Translations under genes and position numbers: made by a program
Origin: Cytophaga sp. FL35
Lineage (GTDB): Bacteria; Bacteroidota; Bacteroidia; Flavobacteriales; Flavobacteriaceae
Assembly (NCBI RefSeq): GCF_014349235.1
Contig: NZ_JACSOH010000004.1
Location: 234,558 to 298,557 of the forward strand
Direction: 5' to 3'
DNA: 64,000 bases
The notes under the pieces: model-generated
The model's input: the letters and a program-made list of their open reading frames with translations, nothing else
Database searches by the model: none
Told to the model about the DNA's origin: nothing
In this document: piece by piece, positions 19,297 through 28,331 of the stretch
Layout: every line of letters starts with the position of its first letter
Numbering within the stretch: the first letter of the stretch is position 1

Positions 19297-19757
19297 GTTT
19301 TAAAGGGCTTTTTGCCCAATTGAGAATTGTAATATTTTATATCTCCAGTTACCTCTTCTCCTAACCATTCCGGTTTTTGAAAACGTTCTTTTTCAGTGGA
19401 GAGTTCCACTTCGGCAACGGTAAGGCCCTCATTATCGCCATAAAACTCATCCACTTCAAACAAATGATTTCCCACGGGCACTGCATATCTGGTTTTGTCA
19501 ATGATACCCTTTTCACAAAGAATGAGTAATTGCTCCGCTTCAGTAACGGTAATCTTATGCTCCCACTCAAAACGGGTAGTTCCTTCTTGGTTTGATTTTC
19601 CCTTCACGGTCAAAAATCCACTATCTCCTTTGATTCGCACTCGAACCGTACGTTCTGGATCCGTATTCAAAAAGCCCTGAACAATACGTTCTTGAGAGCT
19701 TGAATTTTCCTTAAAAGCATCGGAATTCACCAAAAATTTTCGTTCTATTTCTATCAC
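19290..19757 (-). CDS. CYTH domain protein (triphosphatase-like)
   Basis: 155 residues, one CYTH domain. The signature E-x-E-x-K is at the very N-terminus (E3, E5, K7 in MIEIERKFLV), and the basic and acidic strands of the triphosphate tunnel follow (VRVRIKGDSGFLTVKG, FEVDEFYGDNEGLTVAEVEL). Such single-domain proteins usually hydrolyse inorganic triphosphate or similar polyphosphates. It overlaps the upstream Rossmann gene by four bases. Confidence 0.9.
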   Translation of the reverse strand: MIEIERKFLVNSDAFKENSSSQERIVQGFLNTDPERTVRVRIKGDSGFLTVKGKSNQEGTTRFEWEHKITVTEAEQLLILCEKGIIDKTRYAVPVGNHLFEVDEFYGDNEGLTVAEVELSTEKERFQKPEWLGEEVTGDIKYYNSQLGKKPFKTW

Positions 19758-20422
19758 TGCTTTGCTAGTTCTTTTATTTTATCAGACTCTATTTTCCCGT
19801 TTGGATAGTCGTTATTGGCCACCCAAAGCATGCATTGGGCAATGGAATCGGGCTCAATGGAACGGTATTTCCTTAATCCTCCTACCAATAAAAGATTACC
19901 AATTTTCATCAGTTGCTTAAAAAGCCATTCGCCCAACCTTTTTTCCTCTCGCTTTCCTCCTATCAAAGAAGGTTGCAAAATATAGGTATTCCTAATTTGC
20001 TGCTGTAAAACGGCCTCTTCCATTTGACCTTTGATGCGGTTATAGAAAATCTTGCTTTTGGCATCAGCTCCTAATGCGGAGACCACCACAAATGTGGGAA
20101 TTTGATTTTCTACACACAATTTAGCCGCCTCTACGGGAATACCATAATCGATTTTTTCATACAGCGCATTATCCGGTGTTTTGGCTTTGGTCGTTCCAAT
20201 ACAGCAAAATACTTCCTGCCCGGTAAAATCTTCTTTGAAACTAGAAAGGTTCATCAAATCGCCCAAATGCTCCTCTAATTTCTCATGTTGTATTCCCACC
20301 GAGCTTCGAGAAAACAGTTTCACCTTTTGATAGCGGTCATCTGCCAATAACAGTTTCAATAATTTACCTCCGGTGAGTCCGGTGGCACCAAGAATAATTG
20401 CGGCCTTTTTCTCTTCTTCCAT
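19754..20422 (-). CDS. NAD(P)-binding Rossmann protein, atypical SDR
   Basis: 222 residues with an N-terminal dinucleotide-binding fingerprint (GATGLTGGKLL, about 13-23) and a VVSALGADAKSKIFYNRIKGQMEE segment holding the Tyr/Lys region of atypical short-chain dehydrogenases (HTATIP2/oxidoreductase-like family). Substrate unknown. First gene of a three-gene minus-strand run with the CYTH and YciI-like genes; divergent from dinB with only 28 bases between. Confidence 0.82.
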   Translation of the reverse strand: MEEEKKAAIILGATGLTGGKLLKLLLADDRYQKVKLFSRSSVGIQHEKLEEHLGDLMNLSSFKEDFTGQEVFCCIGTTKAKTPDNALYEKIDYGIPVEAAKLCVENQIPTFVVVSALGADAKSKIFYNRIKGQMEEAVLQQQIRNTYILQPSLIGGKREEKRLGEWLFKQLMKIGNLLLVGGLRKYRSIEPDSIAQCMLWVANNDYPNGKIESDKIKELAKQ

Positions 20423-20450
20423 CCAACTAAATATAGCGTAATTTTACAGC

Positions 20451-21551
20451 ATGTCCAATGAATTTGACAACCGAAAGATCATACATGTGGATATGGATGC
20501 TTTTTACGCCTCCGTAGAACAATTGGACCATCCTGAACTCAAGGGAAAACCTGTTGCCGTGGGCGGAAGTTCTAAAAGGGGCGTTGTCTCTGCAGCAAGT
20601 TATGAGGCCCGAAAATTTGGAGTACGTAGCGCCATGAGCAGCGTACTGGCCCAAAAAAAATGTCCGGAGCTCATCTTTGTCAAAGCTCATTTTGATCGCT
20701 ATAAAGAGGTATCCAAACAAATCAGAAACATCTTTTTTGAGTATACGGATTTGGTGGAACCGCTTTCCCTGGATGAAGCTTATCTGGATGTTACCCAAAA
20801 CAAAAAAGGAAACCCATCGGCTACGATGATCGCGAAGGAAATTAGACAGCGTATTTTAGAGGTAACCGGACTTACCGCTTCCGCGGGAATTTCCATTAAT
20901 AAGTTTATTGCCAAAGTGGCCAGTGATTACAACAAGCCTAACGGACAAAAAACGGTGAATCCTTCCGAAGTGCTGCAATTTCTCGAAGATTTGGACATTA
21001 GAAAGTTCTATGGGGTAGGTAAGGTCACCGCCGAAAAGATGTACAAATTGGGCATTTTCACTGGAGCGGACCTAAAAAAGAAGTCCTTAGATTTTTTGGA
21101 AGAAAATTTTGGCAAGAGCGGCAGTTACTATTATAACGTGGTAAGAGGCATTCACCACAGTGCCGTAAAGCCGCATCGCATTCCTAAATCAGTTGGGGCC
21201 GAACGCACTTTTAGCGAAAACCTTAGCAGTGAAATCTTTATGCTGGAACGCCTAGAGCGTATTGCCGAAGAACTGGAAAGAAGACTAAAAAAATCGAAGA
21301 TTGCGGGAAAGACCATTACCCTAAAAATAAAGTATAGCGACTTTACCCTGAACACTCGGAGCAAGACCCTTTCCTATTTTATAGCCGACAAAAGCCTGAT
21401 TTTGGAAACTGCAAAAGAATTGCTCTACCAAGAAGAAATGAAGAATTCCGTAAGGTTGTTGGGCATTTCCCTTTCCAACCTCAACACGGACAAAAACGAA
21501 AAGGAAGAAAAAAAAGAATCGGTATCGGTACAACTCAAATTTGAGTTTTAG
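20451..21551 (+). CDS. dinB: DNA polymerase IV (Y family)
   Basis: 366 residues. Catalytic palm motifs are intact: HVDMDAFYASVEQ (first metal-binding Asp) and SLDEAYLDVT (SLDE). The finger motif YEARKFGVRSAM, a helix-hairpin-helix region (FYGVGKVTAEKMYKLGI) and the little-finger domain follow. The extreme C-terminus QLKFEF resembles a beta-clamp binding peptide. Performs error-prone translesion synthesis. Ends on a bidirectional terminator shared with the converging cupredoxin gene. Confidence 0.95.
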   Translation: MSNEFDNRKIIHVDMDAFYASVEQLDHPELKGKPVAVGGSSKRGVVSAASYEARKFGVRSAMSSVLAQKKCPELIFVKAHFDRYKEVSKQIRNIFFEYTDLVEPLSLDEAYLDVTQNKKGNPSATMIAKEIRQRILEVTGLTASAGISINKFIAKVASDYNKPNGQKTVNPSEVLQFLEDLDIRKFYGVGKVTAEKMYKLGIFTGADLKKKSLDFLEENFGKSGSYYYNVVRGIHHSAVKPHRIPKSVGAERTFSENLSSEIFMLERLERIAEELERRLKKSKIAGKTITLKIKYSDFTLNTRSKTLSYFIADKSLILETAKELLYQEEMKNSVRLLGISLSNLNTDKNEKEEKKESVSVQLKFEF

Positions 21552-21552
21552 C

Positions 21553-21582
21553 AAAAAAAAGCCTTTGAAACAAAGGCCGTTT
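21553..21582. terminator. Bidirectional terminator between dinB and the cupredoxin gene
   Basis: GCCTTTG-AAA-CAAAGGC (21561-21577) is flanked by a run of eight A on the left (a U tract for the minus-strand transcript) and CGTTTTA on the right. It can stop both converging transcripts, more strongly on the minus strand. Confidence 0.8.
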
Positions 21583-21601
21583 TACTATACTATTCTATTT
21601 A

Positions 21602-21979
21602 TTACTGTACAACCAAAATATTATCGGTCGCAGTAGGGTTCAAAGGACAGAAATATACATACTCGCCCTTGCTCAAAACCGTTGGCTTTGAATTTTGTTT
21701 GGAATCAGTAGCTACGGGAGCCGTTACATAGGCGGTTTGAATGTGGTTTTCGGGCTTTGAAATATCCTTACCCTTTTCTACCAGTACAAATCCTACTTTA
21801 TGGTCAATACCATTGTTTACAATTTCAAATACGTACGTACCTTCTGATACGGTCAATTGTTTTTTGGTAAACTCACCTGGCGTTTGCTCCAAGGTAATGG
21901 TCTTTGTTTGGGTGTCTTGTGCCTGAAGAGCTGCGTTGAATCCGAAAACGACAGCAAAAATCAATAGAATGTTTTTCAT
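21602..21979 (-). CDS. Cupredoxin-like secreted protein
   Basis: 125 residues with a signal peptide (about 1-20, ending LQAQ). The remainder is a single cupredoxin-type beta sandwich: GTYVFEIVNNGIDHKVGFVLV gives one candidate copper His, and YVYFCPLNPTATDN gives the Cys. The second His and the Met expected after the Cys are not visible, so metal binding is doubtful. Transcribed in the same direction as, and 37 bases after, an AhpD-like gene. Confidence 0.75.
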   Translation of the reverse strand: MKNILLIFAVVFGFNAALQAQDTQTKTITLEQTPGEFTKKQLTVSEGTYVFEIVNNGIDHKVGFVLVEKGKDISKPENHIQTAYVTAPVATDSKQNSKPTVLSKGEYVYFCPLNPTATDNILVVQ

Positions 21980-22016
21980 GATATTTATTTTTTAAGATGT
22001 ATGTTAGCGATTAGAA

Positions 22017-22562
22017 TTAAACAGTTGCGTCTAAAGGTTCTGCAGCAGGAAAATCTACCGGTACTTTAGTGGTGCTATGTACGTAGTTACTGATGGTTTT
22101 ATCACCTACAAGAACAATGGCGTCGATAAGGTTTTCTTTTGTCCATCCGTTATTCAAAAAGTTGTTAACTACTTCTTCATCGGTTGCACCTCTATTCTCG
22201 GTAACATTTTTGGCAAATTTTGCCAAGGCATCCAATTTAGAATCGAAGGAAGCCTTACCACTTCTCAACTCTAAAATTTGCTCATCTGTAAAACCGTTCA
22301 TTTTTCCGATTGCGGTGTGGGCGGCCAAACAGTACTCACAGTTGTTTACTTGGCTAACCGCTAGGTTGACAACTTCTTTTTGCTTAGCGTTCAATGAAGT
22401 TTTGGCATTCGCAAAATTTAAATAATTGGCCAAGGCATTGTTAGAATGTGCGTAGGTAGCGTACAAATTAGGTACAAAGCCAACCGCTTTTTCAAGGTTG
22501 TCAAAAATAGCCTGATTGGCTTCGTTTACTTCTTCTCTTTTTAAGGGTTTAAAATTGCTCAT
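22017..22562 (-). CDS. Carboxymuconolactone decarboxylase/AhpD-family protein
   Basis: 181 residues. The AhpD-like redox motif is visible (NNCEYCLAAHTAIGKMNGF, C-x-x-C with the downstream His), inside an all-helical CMD domain (about 40-130). These proteins act as alkylhydroperoxidase-like reductases. Upstream of the cupredoxin gene on the same strand, so the two may form a small oxidative-stress unit. Confidence 0.88.
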   Translation of the reverse strand: MSNFKPLKREEVNEANQAIFDNLEKAVGFVPNLYATYAHSNNALANYLNFANAKTSLNAKQKEVVNLAVSQVNNCEYCLAAHTAIGKMNGFTDEQILELRSGKASFDSKLDALAKFAKNVTENRGATDEEVVNNFLNNGWTKENLIDAIVLVGDKTISNYVHSTTKVPVDFPAAEPLDATV

Positions 22563-22592
22563 AATACTATATTTAAATTGTTGATAATTGGA

Positions 22593-22739
22593 TTAAAACG
22601 ATTTTGCCGAATCACAATAGAAATCGTGATGGTATGCCTTTTCACAATGTGCCGAGGCATTTAGCTTTCTTTTGTTACTCGCTCGATTATTAGTGAAAAT
22701 CGTAATGAGGTTGAATAGTGACTTTTCTTTGTTGCTCAT
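22593..22739 (-). CDS. Possible 48-residue small protein upstream of the AhpD-like gene
   Basis: From the ATG at 22739 the frame encodes MSNKEKSLFNLITIFTNNRA and a Cys/His-containing C-terminus (HCEKAYHHDFYCDSAKSF). A near-match -7 box (CATCTTTG, minus strand 22768-22761) ends about 20 bases before this ATG, and the AhpD-like gene starts 30 bases after the stop. It has no recognised domain and could be an untranslated leader. An upstream in-frame start at 22775 would lie before the promoter. Confidence 0.35.
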   Translation of the reverse strand: MSNKEKSLFNLITIFTNNRASNKRKLNASAHCEKAYHHDFYCDSAKSF

Positions 22740-22826
22740 TGCTTTGTTATTTTTACAGTACAAAGATGTGAACAAAGAGAGGACAGGGGTTATGATGAAT
22801 TTCCCGAACGCTTGCCTAAATTTCCC

Positions 22827-23675
22827 TTAGGCCTTTAAAGTCAATGATTCTCGGTATTGAGAAGGGGTAAGTTGGGTAAGTTTTTTGAAAAACTTGCTAA
22901 AATGAGCGGGGTCGTTAAAACCAAGTTCGTAGGCAATTTCTTGATTTTGCTTATCAGTAAAGTGAATCAGCCTTTTAGCCTCTAGCGCCAATCGGCTTAA
23001 AATTATCTGTTGCGGTGATTTTTGTCCGTAAATGGAAAAAAGGTTGGAAAGCGTTTTGGGCGATTTGTGCAGCATAGTTGCATAATCGCTTACCTTTCTT
23101 TTATCCTTATAATGAATATCTACCAGAAAATTGAACTTTCTGATAACTTCGATTTGGTCATTGTTCAACGATTTCACGATGAGTTGTTCTTTCGCCAAAC
23201 GGGTACACATAATGATCAAGCGTTTCAAAAGCATTTGCAGCATGGCCCCTTGAATCTTGTCTGGTGTGCTGAACTCTTCTAAAAAGATTTCGTACAGCAT
23301 ATCAAAACGCCGTTGTAATTCTTCTGGAATGCTTACGATAGGAATATCTTGAGTACCAAAGAACAAAATACCATTACAGGACACTTCGCTATCATGATCT
23401 ACGATACAATAGAACTCTCTATTGAACAACAAGGTGGTTAATGGGAGATGGGTATTTGCAAAGGATATATTCTGTAAATAGGTAACTGTAACTATTTGAT
23501 TTGGTTCCAAGGTCAGCTGTAAGCCATCAATTTCAACAGTTGTAGCCTCTTGGTTTCGGTTCCAAAAGAATTTAATCGTGTTTTCTGTATTTGAAAACCG
23601 CCGTTCATCATTCTTAATGTCATCCGTAATTCCAAATATGGCTTTTAACCTTGGCTCCTTAAACTCTGTATACAC
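22827..23675 (-). CDS. AraC-family transcriptional regulator
   Basis: 282 residues. A cupin-like N-terminal sensing domain (about 20-120) is followed by a two-helix-turn-helix AraC domain (about 185-280) with YATMLHKSPKTLSNLF and ending in EIAYELGFNDPAHFSKFFKK LTQLTPSQYR. Divergent from the other AraC gene at 23884 with a 208-base gap. It may control the AhpD/cupredoxin unit on the same strand; the ligand is unknown. Confidence 0.88.
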   Translation of the reverse strand: MYTEFKEPRLKAIFGITDDIKNDERRFSNTENTIKFFWNRNQEATTVEIDGLQLTLEPNQIVTVTYLQNISFANTHLPLTTLLFNREFYCIVDHDSEVSCNGILFFGTQDIPIVSIPEELQRRFDMLYEIFLEEFSTPDKIQGAMLQMLLKRLIIMCTRLAKEQLIVKSLNNDQIEVIRKFNFLVDIHYKDKRKVSDYATMLHKSPKTLSNLFSIYGQKSPQQIILSRLALEAKRLIHFTDKQNQEIAYELGFNDPAHFSKFFKKLTQLTPSQYRESLTLKA

Positions 23676-23883
23676 CTTGTATCTATTTGTAAATTGACAA
23701 ATTAGTCAAAGAACCCCCCAATTTCTTACACGACCCTATTATTGAAACTGTTATAAGAGTAAATGAGTGGCAATGACATTTTTGTTATGAAATGCATCCC
23801 TCAATCTTTTTACAGTTTTCATTTTGTAATTTTACTAATACCAAAAAGCCAATCCTGCAACGACTCCCAATTTAAGTAAGCCA

Positions 23884-24705
23884 TTGATGCGCACAGAAAT
23901 CCAGACCTATACTAAAATATCAGCCTTTGAAAACATTAAAATAGAACCTTTTGATGCCAACAAGCGATATACTAGACCACACCGTCATAATAAATATTTG
24001 GAGCTGGTGTATTTTACTAAGGGAACAGGTATGCATTATATGGACGAGGAGGGATACCCCATACAACCCCCTCTGGCATTTGTGGTCAAAAAAGATGAGG
24101 TACACCATTGGGCCATTGATTCGGTACCTGAAGGTTTTGTCATCATCATTAAAGAAGATTTTCTGGAAAAGACCTTGGACCGGTACATTAATCTACAATT
24201 AAACGCACTAGAGAATCATCGTGTGATTTTCACAAAAGACGATACTTCGCTATTTCCCCTATTCGAAATCGCCTGTAAAGAGCTGAAATCCCTTGGCGCA
24301 GAGCGTGATTTTATCATGGAAGGAATCTTGAAGGCCATTCTATCTAAAATTTTATCCTTCGCCCCCGCATATCCAAAGCAAACTTTAGGGGAAATAGACC
24401 ACCTATTCATCGAGCTTTTAGAAAAGGACCTCAAAAATGATGTGGGTTATTATGCCCAAGCTCTCAGCACAACTTCTCAAAATTTGAATGCCGTTTGCAA
24501 ACGTAAATTTGATAAAACGGCCTCAACGGTTATCGCCGAACATATTATCAAAGAAGCCAAACGCCAATTATTGTACACCGATCTCTCGGCAACCGAGATT
24601 GCCTATAATCTCAGCTTCGGGGATGTGTCACACTTTGTTAAATTTTTTAAGAGATTCGAGCAAAAAACTCCTTTACAGTTCAAAAAAGAAACCCTCGTAC
24701 CTTAA
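23884..24705 (+). CDS. AraC-family transcriptional regulator, cupin sensor
   Basis: About 273 residues; start ATG at 23887 or the TTG-type codon just before it. N-terminal cupin with RPHRHNKYLELVYFTKGTG (metal/ligand-pocket His residues), C-terminal AraC HTH (about 180-270) with IAYNLSFGDVSHFVKFFKRF EQKTPLQFK. It lies 75 bases upstream of a TonB-type receptor on the same strand and probably controls it. Confidence 0.88.
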   Translation: MMRTEIQTYTKISAFENIKIEPFDANKRYTRPHRHNKYLELVYFTKGTGMHYMDEEGYPIQPPLAFVVKKDEVHHWAIDSVPEGFVIIIKEDFLEKTLDRYINLQLNALENHRVIFTKDDTSLFPLFEIACKELKSLGAERDFIMEGILKAILSKILSFAPAYPKQTLGEIDHLFIELLEKDLKNDVGYYAQALSTTSQNLNAVCKRKFDKTASTVIAEHIIKEAKRQLLYTDLSATEIAYNLSFGDVSHFVKFFKRFEQKTPLQFKKETLVP

Positions 24706-24780
24706 TTTTTTCATACGTACCCTAATTCAAAAGGTGGCCATACTACTTTCGGCAATCGAAATCCAAACCACTGATTGAAA

Positions 24781-27250
24781 ATGAACATATATTCTTTTTT
24801 GCTTTTGCTTGTCGTACTTCCCTTTATAACGACAGCGCAGGTGACAGGTAAAATTATTGACCAAGAAAATGACTATCCACTGGAATATGCCACGGCGGCA
24901 CTTTTTAATCAAGAATCGAAAGAATTGGTTACTGGGGTCATTACCGATATGGATGGGGTTTTTACCATCGAAAATGTGAAAATCGGTACCTACTATCTAG
25001 AAGCTTCCTTTATTGGTTTTGAAACGAAAACGATTGCGAACATCAGTGTACAGAACCGTAAACCGGTGGACGTGGGAAATATTCCCCTGAAGATTGGGGG
25101 AACCATGCTCGAAGAGGTTGTCGTTCAAGGGGAGAGGGCTACGGTAATCAACAAAATTGATCGTCAAGTTTTTGACGCCAATAAGTTTCAGAATAGTTTG
25201 GGGGGCAATGCCACCGATATTATTAAAAACATACCATCGGTGACTGTAGATGCACAGGGCGAAATTAGTGTTCGCGGAAGTTCTGGCTTTGTGGTGCTGC
25301 TGAATGGCAATCCTGTTCAGGGAAATGCATCGGACCTTCTAAACCAGTTTCCGGCCAATGCCGTGGAAAGAGTAGAAGTCATTACTGCACCATCCGCTAA
25401 ATATGATCCTGAGGGCAAGGCGGGCCTTATCAATATCATTACCAAAAAGGGAGCGACAGACGGTTCATTTGCCCAAATCAACGTAAAAGGCGGTTTTCCA
25501 TCCGTAGAAACATATGGAAATGATGAATACCACCAGCGCTATGGCGCCGATGCGACTTATAACATTAGAAAAGAAGACTGGAATATTTCTTTAGGTGCTA
25601 GTTTTCAGAGAAATGATTTGGGAGGAAGACGTGAAGGTGATGTTTTCACCATTATCAACGATACCCTCACGCAATTTCCTTCAACTGGTGAACGTAGTTT
25701 TGACGAAACCAATTACAGTGGAAGGTTTACCGTAGACTATACGCCCGATACCTTGAATACCTTTTCTTTGGGATTCTACGCCGGTAAGCGTCAGAAAGAC
25801 CGCTTGGCAGATATCGTTTACTACGACAACCATGCCATTACGCCCGCCTCTGGTGGCGACCGATTATACACCTTTCAATATTATAACCACAACCTGCGTA
25901 CCCGTAAAAGTGATTTTGCTTTAGGAAGTTTCGATTACGCCCATACCTTTAAAAATAATTCTCGTCTTTCCACTTCCATTCTATATGAATACACGCTTTT
26001 GGGCGGACCTACCGAAAGTGACAACCTTGGAGAGCCTAACAGAAACATCGTCTATCAACAAGAATACAACACCAATCACAACCCCTTGAACGGATTTAGG
26101 TTTCAAGTCGATTATTCCCTTAAACCATTTAAATTCGGACAATTGGAAACAGGCTATCAGTATCGAAATTTAGATCATACGGGCGACTTTGTTTACGAAC
26201 GAAAAGACGAATCAACAGGTAACGTTTTTGAACTGGTGCCGGAGTTTTCCAGTGAAGTAGATTTACAAAGAAGCATTCATTCGGGCTACGCCCAATTAAA
26301 TGGAGCCAAGGGCAAATGGGAGTATGCCGCCGGTTTGCGAATTGAGGCCATGGACCGTGAATTGGAACTGAGGGATAAGGTAGGAATCATTGACACTACC
26401 TATACCTACGATTACGTAAAACCCTTTCCAACGGCTTCGGTGCAATACAGTATGTCAGATCGAACCAAAGTAAAGGCTGCTTATAGTAAGCGTGTAGAAA
26501 GAACTACCACCTTTAAAATGAATCCGTTTCCGGAGAGAGAACACTCGGAGACCCTCGAACAAGGTGACCCTACCCTGAAACCCGAATTTATCGACTTGGT
26601 AGAGTTGGGAATTACCCAAAGTTTTGAGGGTGGAAATTCCATATTTGCTACGGCCTATTATAGAAATACCAAAAATCTGGTCAATCGCGTAAATACTATT
26701 TATAACGATACCATCCTTAACCGAATTTATTCCAATGTTGGTAAATCCAAGGCAATCGGACTCGAAATCGGTTCGCAACTTAAGCCGTTGAAAAACTGGA
26801 ACAACTTTATTGGCGCCAACCTTTACAATTACGTTTGATGGCGCGTACGATGGGCGACCTGTAGATACCGATACTTTTGTTTATTCTTTTAATTTAAACA
26901 GCACCTATTCCCTGTCCGAAACCGCTTCTTTGCAATTCACTTTTAACTACCTATCGGAAATGGTTACGGCCCAAGGGGAAGATTCGAGGTTTTATTCCCC
27001 TAACCTCACTTTTTATAAATCGTTTTTGGATAATAGGCTTACGGCCACCCTACAATGGCAGAATATTGATTTAGGCATGTTAGATTCCAATGAACAACGC
27101 ATCACGACCTATCGCGATAATGAGTTTTTTACCACGACCAATTATGTGTACGAGGTAGATATGGTCTTGCTCAACCTGTCATACAACTTTAACAACAACA
27201 AGAACAAATCGAAATTTATCGATAGCGAGTTTGGTAAGAAGGAGTTCTAG
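24781..27250 (+). pseudogene. TonB-dependent receptor-like outer-membrane protein, frameshifted
   Basis: Start at ATG 24781 (signal peptide MNIYSFLLLLVVLPFITTAQ). CarboxypepD_reg-like domain (about 20-100), plug (EVVVQGERATVINKIDRQVF; VRGSSGFVVLLNGNPVQG; PSAKYDPEGKAGLINIITKKG), then an OMP_b-brl_3-type barrel. The frame stops with TGA at 26836-26838 after WNNFIGANLYNYV, but the neighbouring frame continues in register (FDGAYDGRPVDTDTFVYSFN) to 27250, ending in a barrel strand (LLNLSYNFN). Skipping one base near the GTTT at 26832-26835 restores about 823 residues. Either a real disruption or a sequencing error; substrate unknown. Confidence 0.85.
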
Positions 27251-27256
27251 TATCCT

Positions 27257-28246
27257 CTAAACATTGGTTGGCGCAGCCATACGTTGATTGATGGTCTCAA
27301 TTGAAATATTCAAAAAGATAGCTTTACCTACTTCGAGAGGCTGATGATGGTGAAAGAATATATCGTGCCCCTCATAAATACCACCAATCATATAATAACT
27401 ACCCATGTAGTATGAGCCTTTTACGACCACCTCTAAACCGGATTTACCCGAAACCTTAAACTCATGGGCATACACGATGATACGTCTTTTGGTGTCTGCA
27501 TACGATTTTAGAATATTAATGGGAATGCGGTTGGCTTCCCCGAACAAAGAAGCAATATACAAGTCTTGGGGTCTCTCGTAAAGGTTTTTTGGAGTATCCT
27601 TCGCAATAATAAATCGGTCTTTTAGAACAACGACCCTATCCGCAAATGGAAGCATGTCCATAGGATCATGGGTAGCTGTAATTACGGTTATTTTCTGTCT
27701 TTTTAAATATCCAAAAACATTACGGCGCAAGCTGTTCTTCCGAAAGTTATCGATGTGGCTGAAAGGCTCGTCCAAAAGCATTACTTTGGGTTCTTGGGCC
27801 AATGCACGCGCCAAGGCAACTCGTTGTTGCTGCCCTCCGCTTAGATAACGTACTTTGGTATCGGCAAACTTGGTCATTTCAACCAATTCCATCAGTTCTT
27901 GTATTCTTTCTTCCATCTGCTCGGGTTCAAATACAGAAAGAAATTCCCCAATATTCTCCCTAACCGTAGTAAATGGCATCAATTCAAGGTCTTGGGCGAG
28001 GTATTTCATAAATGACTGCCCAGGAACCAAGTTATAGGCCGGACCAAGAATTTGGGTATCGTCCCAATAAACTTCTCCGACTTCAATATCTAGAAGTCCG
28101 TATAAAATTTTAAGCAGGGTGCTTTTTCCACAACCACTTTCGCCTATAACCGAAATGTGTTCGCCTTTGGCGATACGGAGGTTGATATTCTCCAAAACAC
28201 TTTCCCCGTCAGGGTAAGCAAAAGATACATGGTCTACTTGTAGCAT
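27257..28246 (-). CDS. ABC transporter ATP-binding protein (orphan)
   Basis: 329 residues. Walker A GESGCGKST, signature LSGGQQQR and Walker B VMLLDEPF with a following ATHD His loop are all intact in the first 230 residues; the C-terminal 90 residues form a TOBE-like domain as in Fe3+/polyamine/molybdate-type importers. No permease or binding protein is adjacent, so the partner must be elsewhere. The stop nearly meets the converging receptor gene (6 bases). Confidence 0.9.
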   Translation of the reverse strand: MLQVDHVSFAYPDGESVLENINLRIAKGEHISVIGESGCGKSTLLKILYGLLDIEVGEVYWDDTQILGPAYNLVPGQSFMKYLAQDLELMPFTTVRENIGEFLSVFEPEQMEERIQELMELVEMTKFADTKVRYLSGGQQQRVALARALAQEPKVMLLDEPFSHIDNFRKNSLRRNVFGYLKRQKITVITATHDPMDMLPFADRVVVLKDRFIIAKDTPKNLYERPQDLYIASLFGEANRIPINILKSYADTKRRIIVYAHEFKVSGKSGLEVVVKGSYYMGSYYMIGGIYEGHDIFFHHHQPLEVGKAIFLNISIETINQRMAAPTNV

Positions 28247-28331
28247 ATAGAATTCTTATGGAAGACAGAACCTCCGCTAAATTAAAAACGGAGGATACGG
28301 TAGATTATTGAATAAAAGGTTCTTTATCCGT

